DNA from: Betaproteobacteria bacterium
GTDB lineage: Bacteria; Pseudomonadota; Gammaproteobacteria; Burkholderiales; Burkholderiaceae_C
NCBI GenBank assembly: GCA_016716535.1
Contig: JADJWD010000007.1
Coordinates: 868,001 to 932,000, forward strand
Direction: 5' to 3'
Length of the DNA: 64,000 nucleotides
Shown here: positions 17,875 through 25,287 of the stretch, piece by piece
How positions within the stretch are numbered: the first letter of the stretch is position 1
Layout of the letters: the number at the start of each line of letters is the position of its first letter
Position numbers and translations under genes: made by a program
Notes under the pieces: model-generated
Databases searched by the model: none
Told to the model about the DNA's origin: nothing
Seen by the model: only the letters and a program-made list of their open reading frames with translations

Positions 17875-18681
17875 CTACATCCGGAAATGCTCGCCGAGGT
17901 AGACCTTGCGCACCTCGGCGTTGGTGACGATCTCGGCCGGCGTGCCTTCGGCCAGCACGCTGCCTTCGCTGATGATGTAGGCGCGGTCGCAGATGCCCAG
18001 CGTCTCGCGCACGTTGTGGTCGGTGATCAGCACGCCGATGCCGCGCGCGCGCAGGAAACCGATGATGCGCTGGATCTCGATGACGGCGATCGGGTCGACG
18101 CCGGCGAACGGCTCGTCGAGCAGGATGAAGCGCGGCTGCGTCGCCAGCGCGCGCGCGATCTCGACCCGCCGGCGCTCGCCGCCCGACAGCGCCGGCGCCG
18201 GCGAGGCGCGCAGCTTCTCGATCGCCAGGTCGGCGAGCAGCTTGTCCAGCAGCTCGTCGATGCGCCGCTTCGGCAGCGCCCGGCCGTCGGCGCCGCGCTG
18301 CAGCTCGAGCACCGCGCGGATGTTCTCCTCGACGGTGAGCTTGCGGAAGATCGACGCCTCCTGCGGCAGGTACGACAGGCCCAGGCGCGCCCGCTGGTGG
18401 ATCGGCAGGTGCTGCACCGCACGGCCGTCGATGCGGATCTCGCCTTCATCGGCCCGCACGAGCCCGACGACCATGTAGAAGGTCGTCGTCTTGCCGGCGC
18501 CGTTGGGGCCGAGCAGGCCGACGACCTCGCCGGCACCGACGGCCAGGTGCACGTCCTTGACCACCGTGCGCGGGCCATAGCGCTTTTGCAGGTGCTCGGC
18601 TTCGAGGCGGCTGCGCGGCGCGGTGGCGGCCGCAGGCACCGCGGCGGCGGCGGGAGCGGCGGGCGCGACGGCGTCGTTCAA
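17875..18681 (-). CDS. lptB: LPS export ABC transporter ATP-binding protein LptB
   Basis: Cytoplasmic ATPase of the LptB2FGC complex that extracts lipopolysaccharide from the inner membrane and pushes it along the LptA bridge. It has 268 residues: an Ala/Pro-rich 25-residue extension, then the ABC domain with Walker A GPNGAGKTT, Q-loop YLPQEASIF, signature LSGGERRRVEIARAL, Walker B FILLDEPFAGVDP and the switch His in ITDHNVRETL. The C-terminal VRKVYLGEHFRM is characteristic of LptB. Its ATG overlaps the lptA stop by four bases (ATGA), and rpoN follows after 15 bases, the conserved lptA-lptB-rpoN order. Confidence 0.97.
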   Translation of the reverse strand: MNDAVAPAAPAAAAVPAAATAPRSRLEAEHLQKRYGPRTVVKDVHLAVGAGEVVGLLGPNGAGKTTTFYMVVGLVRADEGEIRIDGRAVQHLPIHQRARLGLSYLPQEASIFRKLTVEENIRAVLELQRGADGRALPKRRIDELLDKLLADLAIEKLRASPAPALSGGERRRVEIARALATQPRFILLDEPFAGVDPIAVIEIQRIIGFLRARGIGVLITDHNVRETLGICDRAYIISEGSVLAEGTPAEIVTNAEVRKVYLGEHFRM

Positions 18682-19379
18682 CGCCGCTCCCCGCCGAGAC
18701 CGCGGCTGGGCGTCAACGGCGCGCTGGCCGCCGGCGGGCCGGCCGCGGCACCCGAGGCCGCGCCCGAAGCCGCTTCGGCACGCGGGCTCAGGACGACGCG
18801 CACGCGGCCGGTCGGGTTGGCCGCCGTCGCCTCGCCGCCTTCGACGCGGAAGACCTCGGCGGTGTTGTCCCAGAGGATCGTCGCGCCGGTGATCTCGTCG
18901 GCGACGGTGCCGCCGCGCAGCCGGCGCACCGCGCCGTTGCCGAGGAAGCGCAGCGTGTCGGCCTTGCCGTCGAACTCGATGCGATCGGCGACGCCCTCGA
19001 CGATCTCGTCGCCGCCGCCGTCACGCCGCTGGCGCCAGCTGGCCTGGCGGCCCTCGCCGCCGATGGCGCTGGCGGCGCGGAAGCCATCGGGCGTCTCGCG
19101 CATCTCGATGCGGTCGGCGCGCAGCACCATCGTGCCTTGCGAGATGACGACGTTGCCGTTGAAGACGACGACCTGGCGCTGCAGATCGACGGTGCCCGGC
19201 CGGTCGGCCTCCACGACCATCGGTTTGGTGCGGTCGGCGCGCTCGGCGCGGGCGGGCGGCGGGGCGAGGGCGGCGACGGCGGCGAGGATCGCCAATGCGG
19301 CCGGCGCCAAGGCCATCCGCAGCACGGCGGGCACCGGGCGGCAGGACGGGGCGAACAGGGAAGCGCCGGGCGATCTCAT
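18678..19379 (-). CDS. lptA: Lipopolysaccharide transport periplasmic protein LptA
   Basis: A 233-residue periplasmic protein with a signal peptide (cleavage near ARA-ER, residue 45) and an OstA-like beta-jellyroll domain starting KPMVVEADRPG and including VVFNGNVVISQGTM and ADRIEMRE repeats, which form the periplasmic bridge for LPS. The C terminus is an Ala/Pro-rich tail rather than structured. The ATG at 19379 gives the signal peptide; no obvious ribosome-binding site is seen. lptC and kdsC, which usually precede lptA, are not upstream; a 363-bp gene-free stretch and then an amidase gene are found instead. Confidence 0.93.
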   Translation of the reverse strand: MRSPGASLFAPSCRPVPAVLRMALAPAALAILAAVAALAPPPARAERADRTKPMVVEADRPGTVDLQRQVVVFNGNVVISQGTMVLRADRIEMRETPDGFRAASAIGGEGRQASWRQRRDGGGDEIVEGVADRIEFDGKADTLRFLGNGAVRRLRGGTVADEITGATILWDNTAEVFRVEGGEATAANPTGRVRVVLSPRAEAASGAASGAAAGPPAASAPLTPSRGLGGERR

Positions 19380-19383
19380 CTTG

Positions 19384-19399
19384 TGGCACGCAAGTTGCA
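19384..19399 (+). promoter_or_regulatory. Consensus sigma-54 (-24/-12) promoter
   Basis: TGGCACG (19384-19390), a four-base spacer and TTGCA (19395-19399) match the RpoN consensus fully, with the required ten bases between the GG and GC dinucleotides. It points right, so transcription would start near 19,410, away from lptA and antisense to the amidase gene. No protein gene lies in that direction for over 9 kb, so a non-coding RNA is the likely product if the promoter is used. Confidence 0.5.
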
Positions 19400-19419
19400 G
19401 GCATTCTAGACATGCCTGC
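19397..19419. repeat. Palindrome at the predicted sigma-54 start point
   Basis: GCAGGCAT (19397-19404) and ATGCCTGC (19412-19419) flank a seven-base TCTAGAC loop. It overlaps the -12 element and the predicted start point of the promoter at 19384, and lies 18 bases upstream of lptA. It could be an operator for either transcript or a hairpin in the lptA leader. Confidence 0.5.
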
Positions 19420-19742
19420 GCGCGCTTCCGGCGCGAAAGCGCGCGCCTTTGCTCACGCGCTGTTCTTCATCGCCCCGAAGGACAGTGGCGGGATCGGGCC
19501 GACGGGGTGCCCGCTGCGCTCGTGTCCATCTCTTGGCTTCGCTTCGCTCGCCGGCGATTTACCCTTACCTCGCTGCGCGGGGACCTCCGATGGCCCGATC
19601 CGGCACCACCGTGGCATGCGAAGGAAGGGCTCCGCAACGGCTTGCTCGATCGAGGTCGCCCCCACCGAGGGCCGAAGCGCGACATCGGCTCGGGCAGGGC
19701 CACAGCGCGGCGGAACACGAGCGCAGGCGGCCTGCGCGAACC
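19420..19742. other. Gene-free stretch with strong secondary structure
   Basis: No credible protein gene is present; reading frames here have atypical composition and no recognisable motif. Structure is visible: GCGCGCTT/AAGCGCGC (19420-19444) forms a hairpin, and GGATCGGGCC (19491-19500) pairs exactly with GGCCCGATCC (19592-19601), enclosing about 90 bases with two CGCTGCGC copies. The stretch lies just downstream of the sigma-54 promoter, so it is a candidate non-coding RNA or a dispersed non-coding repeat. Confidence 0.35.
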
Positions 19743-21281
19743 TCAGCCTGAACGGACCTCGCTCGCCAGCGGACTCAAGCGATCGAACCACGGCGCCGCG
19801 GCTTCGAGTTGCGAGGCCAGTTGCAGCAGCAGCGCCTCGTCGCCCATGCGGCCGACGAACTGCACGCCGAGCGGCAGGCCGCCGGCCGTCCAGTGCAGCG
19901 GCACCGACATCGCCGGCACCCCGGTCAGGTTGGCCAGTTGCGTGAACGGCACTGGCGCCATGTTGTCGCGCGTCAGCTGCTCGATCGTGCCTTCGAGCAG
20001 CCCCACGCGCGCGAGCCAGCGCACCAGGCCGACGCGGGCGGCCAGGCAGCGAAACCATTCCGCCAGCGGCGTCGCGTCGCCCGCGCCGTGCCGTTGCGGC
20101 GGCATGGCCAGCGTCGGCGTCAGCAGCACGTCGTAGCGCTGCTGGAAGACGGCGAGCGCACGTGCGTAGCCGTTCCAGGCCAGCAGTTCGGCCGTTAGTG
20201 CGCCGGCGTCGGTGCCGCGGCCGATCTCGGCGGTCAGCAGCGTCAGTGGCTCGAAGTCGTCGCGCCGCGCGCCCAGGGCCACCGCCTGGCGCACGGTGGC
20301 CAGCACCTGGCCGAAGTAAATCGTCGTGAACGAGCGTGCGAGCGCGCGGCCGTCGATGGCCGGCGCTGCTTCCTCGACCTCGTGGCCGAGCGACTGCAGG
20401 AGCTTGGCCGCCGATTGCACCGCGGCGCGCGCCTCGGCATCGACCTCGGTGCCGATGGGCGAGGCGGCGGTGAAGGCGATGCGCAGCCTGGGTGGCGCGC
20501 GCCGCGCCGCGTCGGCAAACGGCACCACCGGCGGCGCCGTGGCGACGAACGGGTCGCCCGGCTCGCCGCCGGCCAGCAGGTCCAGCGCCAGCGCCGAATC
20601 GCGCACGCTGCGCGACAGCACGCCTTCGCTGCAGGCGCCGAACCACACTTCGCCGAAGCCGGGTCCGTTGCTGATGCGCCCGCGCGAGGGCTTCAGCGCG
20701 AAGAGGCCGCAGCACGCGGCGGGGATGCGCAGCGAGCCGCCGCCGTCGTTGCCGCTGGCCATCGGCACGACGCCGGCGGCCACCGCCGCGGCCGAGCCGC
20801 CGCTCGAGCCACCGGCCGTGCGCGCCAGGTCCCACGGGTTGGCGACGCGGCCGAAGGCGCGCGAGTCGCTGACGCCCTTGAGTCCCAGCTCGGGCAGGTT
20901 CGTCTTGCCGAAGACGACGAGACCGGCGCCGAGCAGCCGGCGCAACGCCGCGGCCGGCTCAGCGGCCGGGAAGCGCTCGGTCAGGCGCTCCAGCGCCCGG
21001 CTGCCGTAGCTGGTGGGCACGCCGGGCACGTCGAGCACGCTGTCCTTGACGAGGAAGGGCACGCCGGCCAGCGTGCCGGCAGGGCTGCCGCCGGCACCGA
21101 GGCGCGCGAGCTGCTCGTCGGCCAGCGCCGGCAGTTCACGCACGAGCGCGTTCGTCGCCGGCTGCACGCGCGCTGCCTGCGCGCGCGCCAGCGCCAGCAG
21201 CTCGGCCGGCGCCACCTCGCCGCGCCGCACCAGCGCGGCCAGCGCCGTGGCGTCGTGTTTCAGGTACTCGTCATGTCGCAT
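19743..21281 (-). CDS. Amidase signature family hydrolase
   Basis: A 512-residue cytosolic amidase. The Ser-cisSer-Lys triad can be placed: Lys79 in VPFLVKDS, the cis-Ser at about 160 in the glycine-rich AGGSSGGSAAA motif, and the nucleophile Ser183 in GNDGGGSLRIPA. Members hydrolyse amides of many kinds, including aryl and peptide amides, and substrate cannot be predicted. The Cys-rich AACCGLFALKPSRGRIS segment and the C-terminal GLPLGVQFVG pattern agree with bacterial amidases acting on small substrates. No operon partner is evident; the YidB-like gene lies 84 bases upstream. A second, only distantly similar amidase is at 23,037. Confidence 0.9.
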   Translation of the reverse strand: MRHDEYLKHDATALAALVRRGEVAPAELLALARAQAARVQPATNALVRELPALADEQLARLGAGGSPAGTLAGVPFLVKDSVLDVPGVPTSYGSRALERLTERFPAAEPAAALRRLLGAGLVVFGKTNLPELGLKGVSDSRAFGRVANPWDLARTAGGSSGGSAAAVAAGVVPMASGNDGGGSLRIPAACCGLFALKPSRGRISNGPGFGEVWFGACSEGVLSRSVRDSALALDLLAGGEPGDPFVATAPPVVPFADAARRAPPRLRIAFTAASPIGTEVDAEARAAVQSAAKLLQSLGHEVEEAAPAIDGRALARSFTTIYFGQVLATVRQAVALGARRDDFEPLTLLTAEIGRGTDAGALTAELLAWNGYARALAVFQQRYDVLLTPTLAMPPQRHGAGDATPLAEWFRCLAARVGLVRWLARVGLLEGTIEQLTRDNMAPVPFTQLANLTGVPAMSVPLHWTAGGLPLGVQFVGRMGDEALLLQLASQLEAAAPWFDRLSPLASEVRSG

Positions 21282-21365
21282 GCGCGCGTGCGGGGCCCGG
21301 TCGTGGCGGCGGGAGGGACGGCAAGGCGGGTCAGGCGGCCGTGCCGGCCGCGGCCGCGCGGAGCG

Positions 21366-21968
21366 TCAACGGCGGCCGGCGCCGAGCAGGCCGCCCAGCA
21401 GGCTGCCGATGTCGCCACCGGCCATGCCTTGCAGGTCACCGTCGGGAATCTGCCCCTTCGGTGTCAACTGGTCCACCACCTGCGGCAGCACCTGCGACAT
21501 CTGGCCGAGCAGGTCGCCCTGGTTCATGCCGAGCTGGCGCGAGAGCTGGGCGAGCATGTCGTTGCCGAACACCTCGCCGAGCTGGTCGGGCGAGACGGGC
21601 ATGTTCTGGCCGCCGCCGACCCACGACTTGGCGATGTCGCCCATGCCGTGCTGACTGAACTGCTCGACGAGGCCGGCCAGGCCGCCGAGGCCGCCCATGC
21701 CGCCGCCGCTGCCGCCGGCACCGCCGCCGAGCGCACCGCCAAGCGCACTGCCCAACGCGCCGCCGAGACCGCCGCCGCCACCACCGCCCAGCGCGCTGCC
21801 GAGGATGCCGCCGAGTCCGCCAGACGCGCCGGAGCCGCCGCCCTGGCCGGCCGCGCCGCCGCCTTGCATCAGCATGCCGACGATGGCGCTGATCAGCGCC
21901 GCCTGCGGGTTGGAGTTGCCGCCGGCGCCCTGGCCGAGCGCACCGATCACAGAGTCGAGCAAGCCCAT
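21366..21968 (-). CDS. YidB-like (DUF937) protein with glycine-rich insert
   Basis: A 200-residue protein with the YidB/DUF937 start MGLLDSVIGALGQ and C-terminal helices carrying LGEVFGNDMLAQLSRQLGM and the closing GSLLGGLLGAG. Between them (about residues 35-95) is a run of Gly and Ala with scattered Ser and Leu. The family is small, soluble and functionally obscure. The Gly-rich linker is much longer than in E. coli YidB. The start is the only ATG that yields the conserved N terminus. It stands alone between the two amidase regions. Confidence 0.8.
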   Translation of the reverse strand: MGLLDSVIGALGQGAGGNSNPQAALISAIVGMLMQGGGAAGQGGGSGASGGLGGILGSALGGGGGGGLGGALGSALGGALGGGAGGSGGGMGGLGGLAGLVEQFSQHGMGDIAKSWVGGGQNMPVSPDQLGEVFGNDMLAQLSRQLGMNQGDLLGQMSQVLPQVVDQLTPKGQIPDGDLQGMAGGDIGSLLGGLLGAGRR

Positions 21969-22153
21969 GAGTGGATTCCTTTCAGGCTGGAAGAAGACAA
22001 GCGGGCCCCAGGCGCCGGCGCGTCAACGCCACCGACGGCTGGCACCGCCGCCCGTGCGGCCCATTCTGGGCTGCGCGGGCCGGCGCTGGCAACGACGCGC
22101 CGGCTGCGCGCGGGCCGCCGAGCAAGCCGCCCAGTAGGCCGCGGTGCGCCACA

Positions 22154-23047
22154 TCAGGCACCCGACTTCGGATCGGGCCGTTGCGCTGCCGCAATGGCGA
22201 GCCACGCCAGCACCGCCATCGGCGCCGTGTCGGCGCGCAGGATGCGCGGCCCGAGCGATACCGCGGTGCAGCCGGCGGCGATGGCCGCCGCGTGCTCGGC
22301 CGGCGAAAAGCCGCCTTCGGGGCCGCTCAGCACGACGATGCGGGCCGGCGCGGCCCGTGCGTCGACATCGGCTGCGGCCACCTCGGCCAACGGTGGCGCG
22401 TCGGGCTGCGTGCTGAGCAGCCAGCGAAGTACGTTGCCCCCAGGCGCGCGCCCGGCGTGCTGCGCGTCACCGCCGCCCGCGCCGCGCTGAAGCCAATCCC
22501 CGAGCGCTTGCACCGCGTGCACGCGCGGCACCCGCGCGCGGCCGCACTGCTCGCAGGCGGCGGCGGCCACCGCCTGCCAGTGCGCACGCCGCCGCTCGGC
22601 GCGCTCGCCGGCCAGGCGCAGCACCGAGCGCTCGCTCATCAGCGGCGCGAGCGCGGCCGCGCCCAGCTCGGTGGCCTTCTCGACGAGCGCGTCGACGCGC
22701 TCGTTGGCCGGCATGCAGAACGCCAGCGTCACCGGCCGCGGCAGCTCGGTCCCGACGGCCGCCAGCGGCGCGGCGCCGACACGCACACGCACTGCGGCGC
22801 GGCCGATGGCCAGCACCGCGGCCGGCCAGTCGAGACCCGATTCGCCGTCGAAGAGGCGCAGTTCGGCGCCCGGTTGCAGGCGGCGCACCTTGACGTGCGC
22901 GGCGGCCGCGGGGGGCAGGTCGAACTCGGCGGCGGGCCCAAGCGCGTGCGACGTCGCCGCGCCGGCCGCGGCGTCGAGCCCCGTGCTGCCGACGAACAGA
23001 CGCAACGCGCTGGCCGCCGCGCGGCCTGCCGGCGCCTCAGCCACCAC
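22154..23047 (-). CDS. rsmE: 16S rRNA (uracil-1498-N3)-methyltransferase
   Basis: A 297-residue SPOUT-class methyltransferase that methylates U1498 of 16S rRNA. It has an N-terminal PUA-like domain (LRLFV near residue 16; HVKVRRLQPGAELRLFDG) and a C-terminal trefoil-knot domain with ERVDALVEKATELGA, SERSVLR, the SAM-binding VLSGPEGGFSPAE loop and GPRILRADTAPMAVLAWL at the knot. An Ala/Gly-rich loop (GGGDAQHAGRAPGG) is inserted near residue 195. The start is GTG at 23047 or the adjacent GTG at 23044; both overlap the end of the upstream amidase gene, indicating coupled translation. Confidence 0.95.
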   Translation of the reverse strand: MVAEAPAGRAAASALRLFVGSTGLDAAAGAATSHALGPAAEFDLPPAAAAHVKVRRLQPGAELRLFDGESGLDWPAAVLAIGRAAVRVRVGAAPLAAVGTELPRPVTLAFCMPANERVDALVEKATELGAAALAPLMSERSVLRLAGERAERRRAHWQAVAAAACEQCGRARVPRVHAVQALGDWLQRGAGGGDAQHAGRAPGGNVLRWLLSTQPDAPPLAEVAAADVDARAAPARIVVLSGPEGGFSPAEHAAAIAAGCTAVSLGPRILRADTAPMAVLAWLAIAAAQRPDPKSGA

Positions 23048-24428
23048 CGGCGAGCAGCCGCTCGACCGCCAGCGCCACGCCCGCCAGCGCCGCGTCGTGC
23101 CCGCCGGGGGCGCTGAGCATCAGGCCCACCGGCCACTCGCCCGGCGCGTGGCACGGCAGGCTGAACGAGCAGCCGTCGAGGAAGTTGATCGCGAACGTGT
23201 TGCGCAGCAAGAGGCCATTGGCCTTGAAGAACGCCTCGTCGCTGGCCGCCTCGGCGGGCGGTGGCCGGCGCACGAGCGCGTCGATCGCCGGCGCGACGAT
23301 CGGCACCGTCGGGCACACAAGTGCGTCGAAGCCCGCGAGCCGCGCGCGGACGCGATCGATCCAGTCGGCGCGCCGGCGCTGCATGTGGATGTAGTCGGCC
23401 GCGAGCACCTTCTCGCCGAGCGCGATGCGCGCCGCGACGCGCGGGTCGTACTCGCCGCGGTGCGCCGCGAAGACCTCGCGGTGCACCGCGTAGGCCTCCA
23501 CCGGCGAGAAGCCGCCGGGCGCGTTGATCGACGTGATCTCGGCGAGTTCGGCCAGGACGATGTCCTTCACCACCGCGCCGGCCGCGGCCAGCCGCGTGAG
23601 CGCCCGCTCGAAGGCACGCGCCACCGGCGGCTCGAGCGCATCGAGCATCAGCGTCGTCGGCACCGCGAGCACGAGGCCGCGCACGCTGTCGCGGCGCGGC
23701 ACATCGAGCGGTGCGCCGGCGAGCACGCCGTCGACGAGCAGGCAGTCGGCGACCGAACGCGCCATCGCGCACACCGTGTCCAGCGACGACGCGAGCGGGA
23801 ACGCTCCGGCCAACGGCGTGCGCGCCTGCGTGTTCTTGAAGCCGACCAGGCCGCACAACGCCGCCGGGATGCGGATCGAGCCGCCGGTGTCCGAGCCGAG
23901 GCCGGCGACGGCGAGCCCGAGCGCCACCGACACCGCCGCGCCCGACGACGAGCCGCCGGGCACACGCGGCGTGCCGTCGACGGCCGAGGCGGCCGGGTTC
24001 TTCGGCGTGCCGAAGTGCGGGTTGATGCCGACACCCGAGAACGCGAACTCGGTCATGTTCGTCTTGCCGATGATCGCTGCGCCGGCAGCGCGCAGGCGCT
24101 GCACGGCTGGCGCGTCGGCCGCGGCCGGCGGCGCGCCGCGGCGCACGACGGAGCCGGCGAGTGTCGTCTCGCCGGCGACGTCGAACAGGTCCTTCACCGT
24201 CACCGGCAGGCCGGCTAGCGGGTCGTGTTCCTTGGCCGCCTGGCGGTCGGCAGCGCGAGCCGCGGCCAGCGCCGCGTCGTCGTACAGCGCCGTGAAGACG
24301 TGCGCCGCGTCGTCGGTGCGGGCGCGCGCCAGCACTTCGGTCATCAGCGCCTCGTGGCTGGCGCCGCTGTCGGCGAGGCGCTGGCGCAGCGAGGTGATCG
24401 AGGCGGGCGGGGTGGTGAGCGTGGCCAT
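23037..24428 (-). CDS. Amidase signature family hydrolase (second)
   Basis: A 463-residue amidase resembling the AtzF/allophanate-hydrolase and GatA-like branch. The catalytic Lys79 is in LPVTVKD, the cis-Ser at about 160-161 in PGGSSSGAA, and the nucleophile Ser184 in SDTGGSIRIPAA. The N terminus before residue 70 is helical and lacks homology to the first amidase. The ATG at 24428 was chosen for length; ATGs at 24440 and 24461 are possible. It overlaps rsmE by 11 bases. Substrate is unknown, and no urea carboxylase or Gat partner genes are nearby. Confidence 0.88.
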   Translation of the reverse strand: MATLTTPPASITSLRQRLADSGASHEALMTEVLARARTDDAAHVFTALYDDAALAAARAADRQAAKEHDPLAGLPVTVKDLFDVAGETTLAGSVVRRGAPPAAADAPAVQRLRAAGAAIIGKTNMTEFAFSGVGINPHFGTPKNPAASAVDGTPRVPGGSSSGAAVSVALGLAVAGLGSDTGGSIRIPAALCGLVGFKNTQARTPLAGAFPLASSLDTVCAMARSVADCLLVDGVLAGAPLDVPRRDSVRGLVLAVPTTLMLDALEPPVARAFERALTRLAAAGAVVKDIVLAELAEITSINAPGGFSPVEAYAVHREVFAAHRGEYDPRVAARIALGEKVLAADYIHMQRRRADWIDRVRARLAGFDALVCPTVPIVAPAIDALVRRPPPAEAASDEAFFKANGLLLRNTFAINFLDGCSFSLPCHAPGEWPVGLMLSAPGGHDAALAGVALAVERLLAGGG

Positions 24429-24457
24429 CGTGCGGGGCATTCTCGCAAGTGTGGCCG

Positions 24458-25253
24458 TCACCGGGCCGAGGCCGCGCCGCGCGCGCGTCCCCGTCGCGCC
24501 TTCGCCTGCGCTGGCTGCGCCACGCGCGCCGGCTCCAGTTCGGTGTTGAGCAAGGCGACGTAGTCGCGGTAGGCGAAGACGCGGCCGCGCTGGCGTTCGG
24601 TGAGTTCACCGACGATGCCCAGGCGCTGCAGATGCGCGAGCGTCTTCAGCACCGTGGCCGCCGTCAGTCCGGTGGCGCGGCCGAGCGCGGCGGCGGTGGC
24701 GACGGGGTGGCGCTGCATCACTTCGAGCAGCGCCCAGGCCGAGGGTGCCGCGCGGCCGAGCGTCGCGGCGCGCAGCCGGTCGCGCTGCACCAGCGCCAGC
24801 AGCTCCTGCGCCGTGCGCCGCGCCTGTGCGGCGCTTTGCTGCACGGCCTCGGCGAAGAAGTCGAGCCAGCGCTCCCAGTCGCCGTGCACGCGCACGTCGT
24901 TCAGCAGTTCGTAGTACAGCGCCCGGTGCGCCTTGAAGAACAGGCTCGGATGCAGCAGCGGCTCGCGCAGCAGGCGGTCGGCGACGAGCTGCAGCACGAT
25001 GAGCTGGCGGCCGATGCGACCGTTGCCGTCGAGGAAGGGGTGGATGGTCTCGAACTGCACGTGCGCCAGCGCCGCGCGCAGCAGCGGCGGCGTCGGCTCG
25101 GGCTCGTCGTACAGGAAGCGCTCGAAGGCGTCGAGGCATTCACGCAGCCGGTCGGCCGGCGGCGGCACGAAGACCGCGGCGCGTGCCGCCCAGCCACACC
25201 TGCGAGCGGCGGAACTTGCCCGGCGCCTTGCCGCGGCCGTGCGGGTGCTCCAT
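24458..25253 (-). pseudogene. Fic family protein remnant, 5'-truncated and frameshifted
   Basis: Fic proteins transfer AMP or related groups to target proteins. The core motif HPFLDGNGRIGR is intact, as are the downstream helices and a C-terminal winged-helix segment. The N-terminal 100 or so residues are missing. What precedes the core is split: the first frame, from ATG 25253, reads HPHGRGKAPGKFRRSQVWLGGTR, part of the conserved region just before the core, then runs to a stop; the continuation AVFVPPPADRL is in another frame. Comparison with the usual GGTRPGNAVFVPPP suggests about eight bases were lost near 25,178. The truncated end abuts pntB. Probably inactive. Confidence 0.85.
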
Positions 25254-25287
25254 CTAAAACAAAGGTCGGGCCCGCCCGGGCCCTGCT

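Noticed and set aside
19295..19945. Plus-strand open frame with an ATG at 19412, just after the sigma-54 promoter
   Set aside because: Tempting because of the promoter, but the peptide has random composition, runs into antisense of the amidase gene, and no ribosome-binding site is seen. A non-coding RNA is more plausible.
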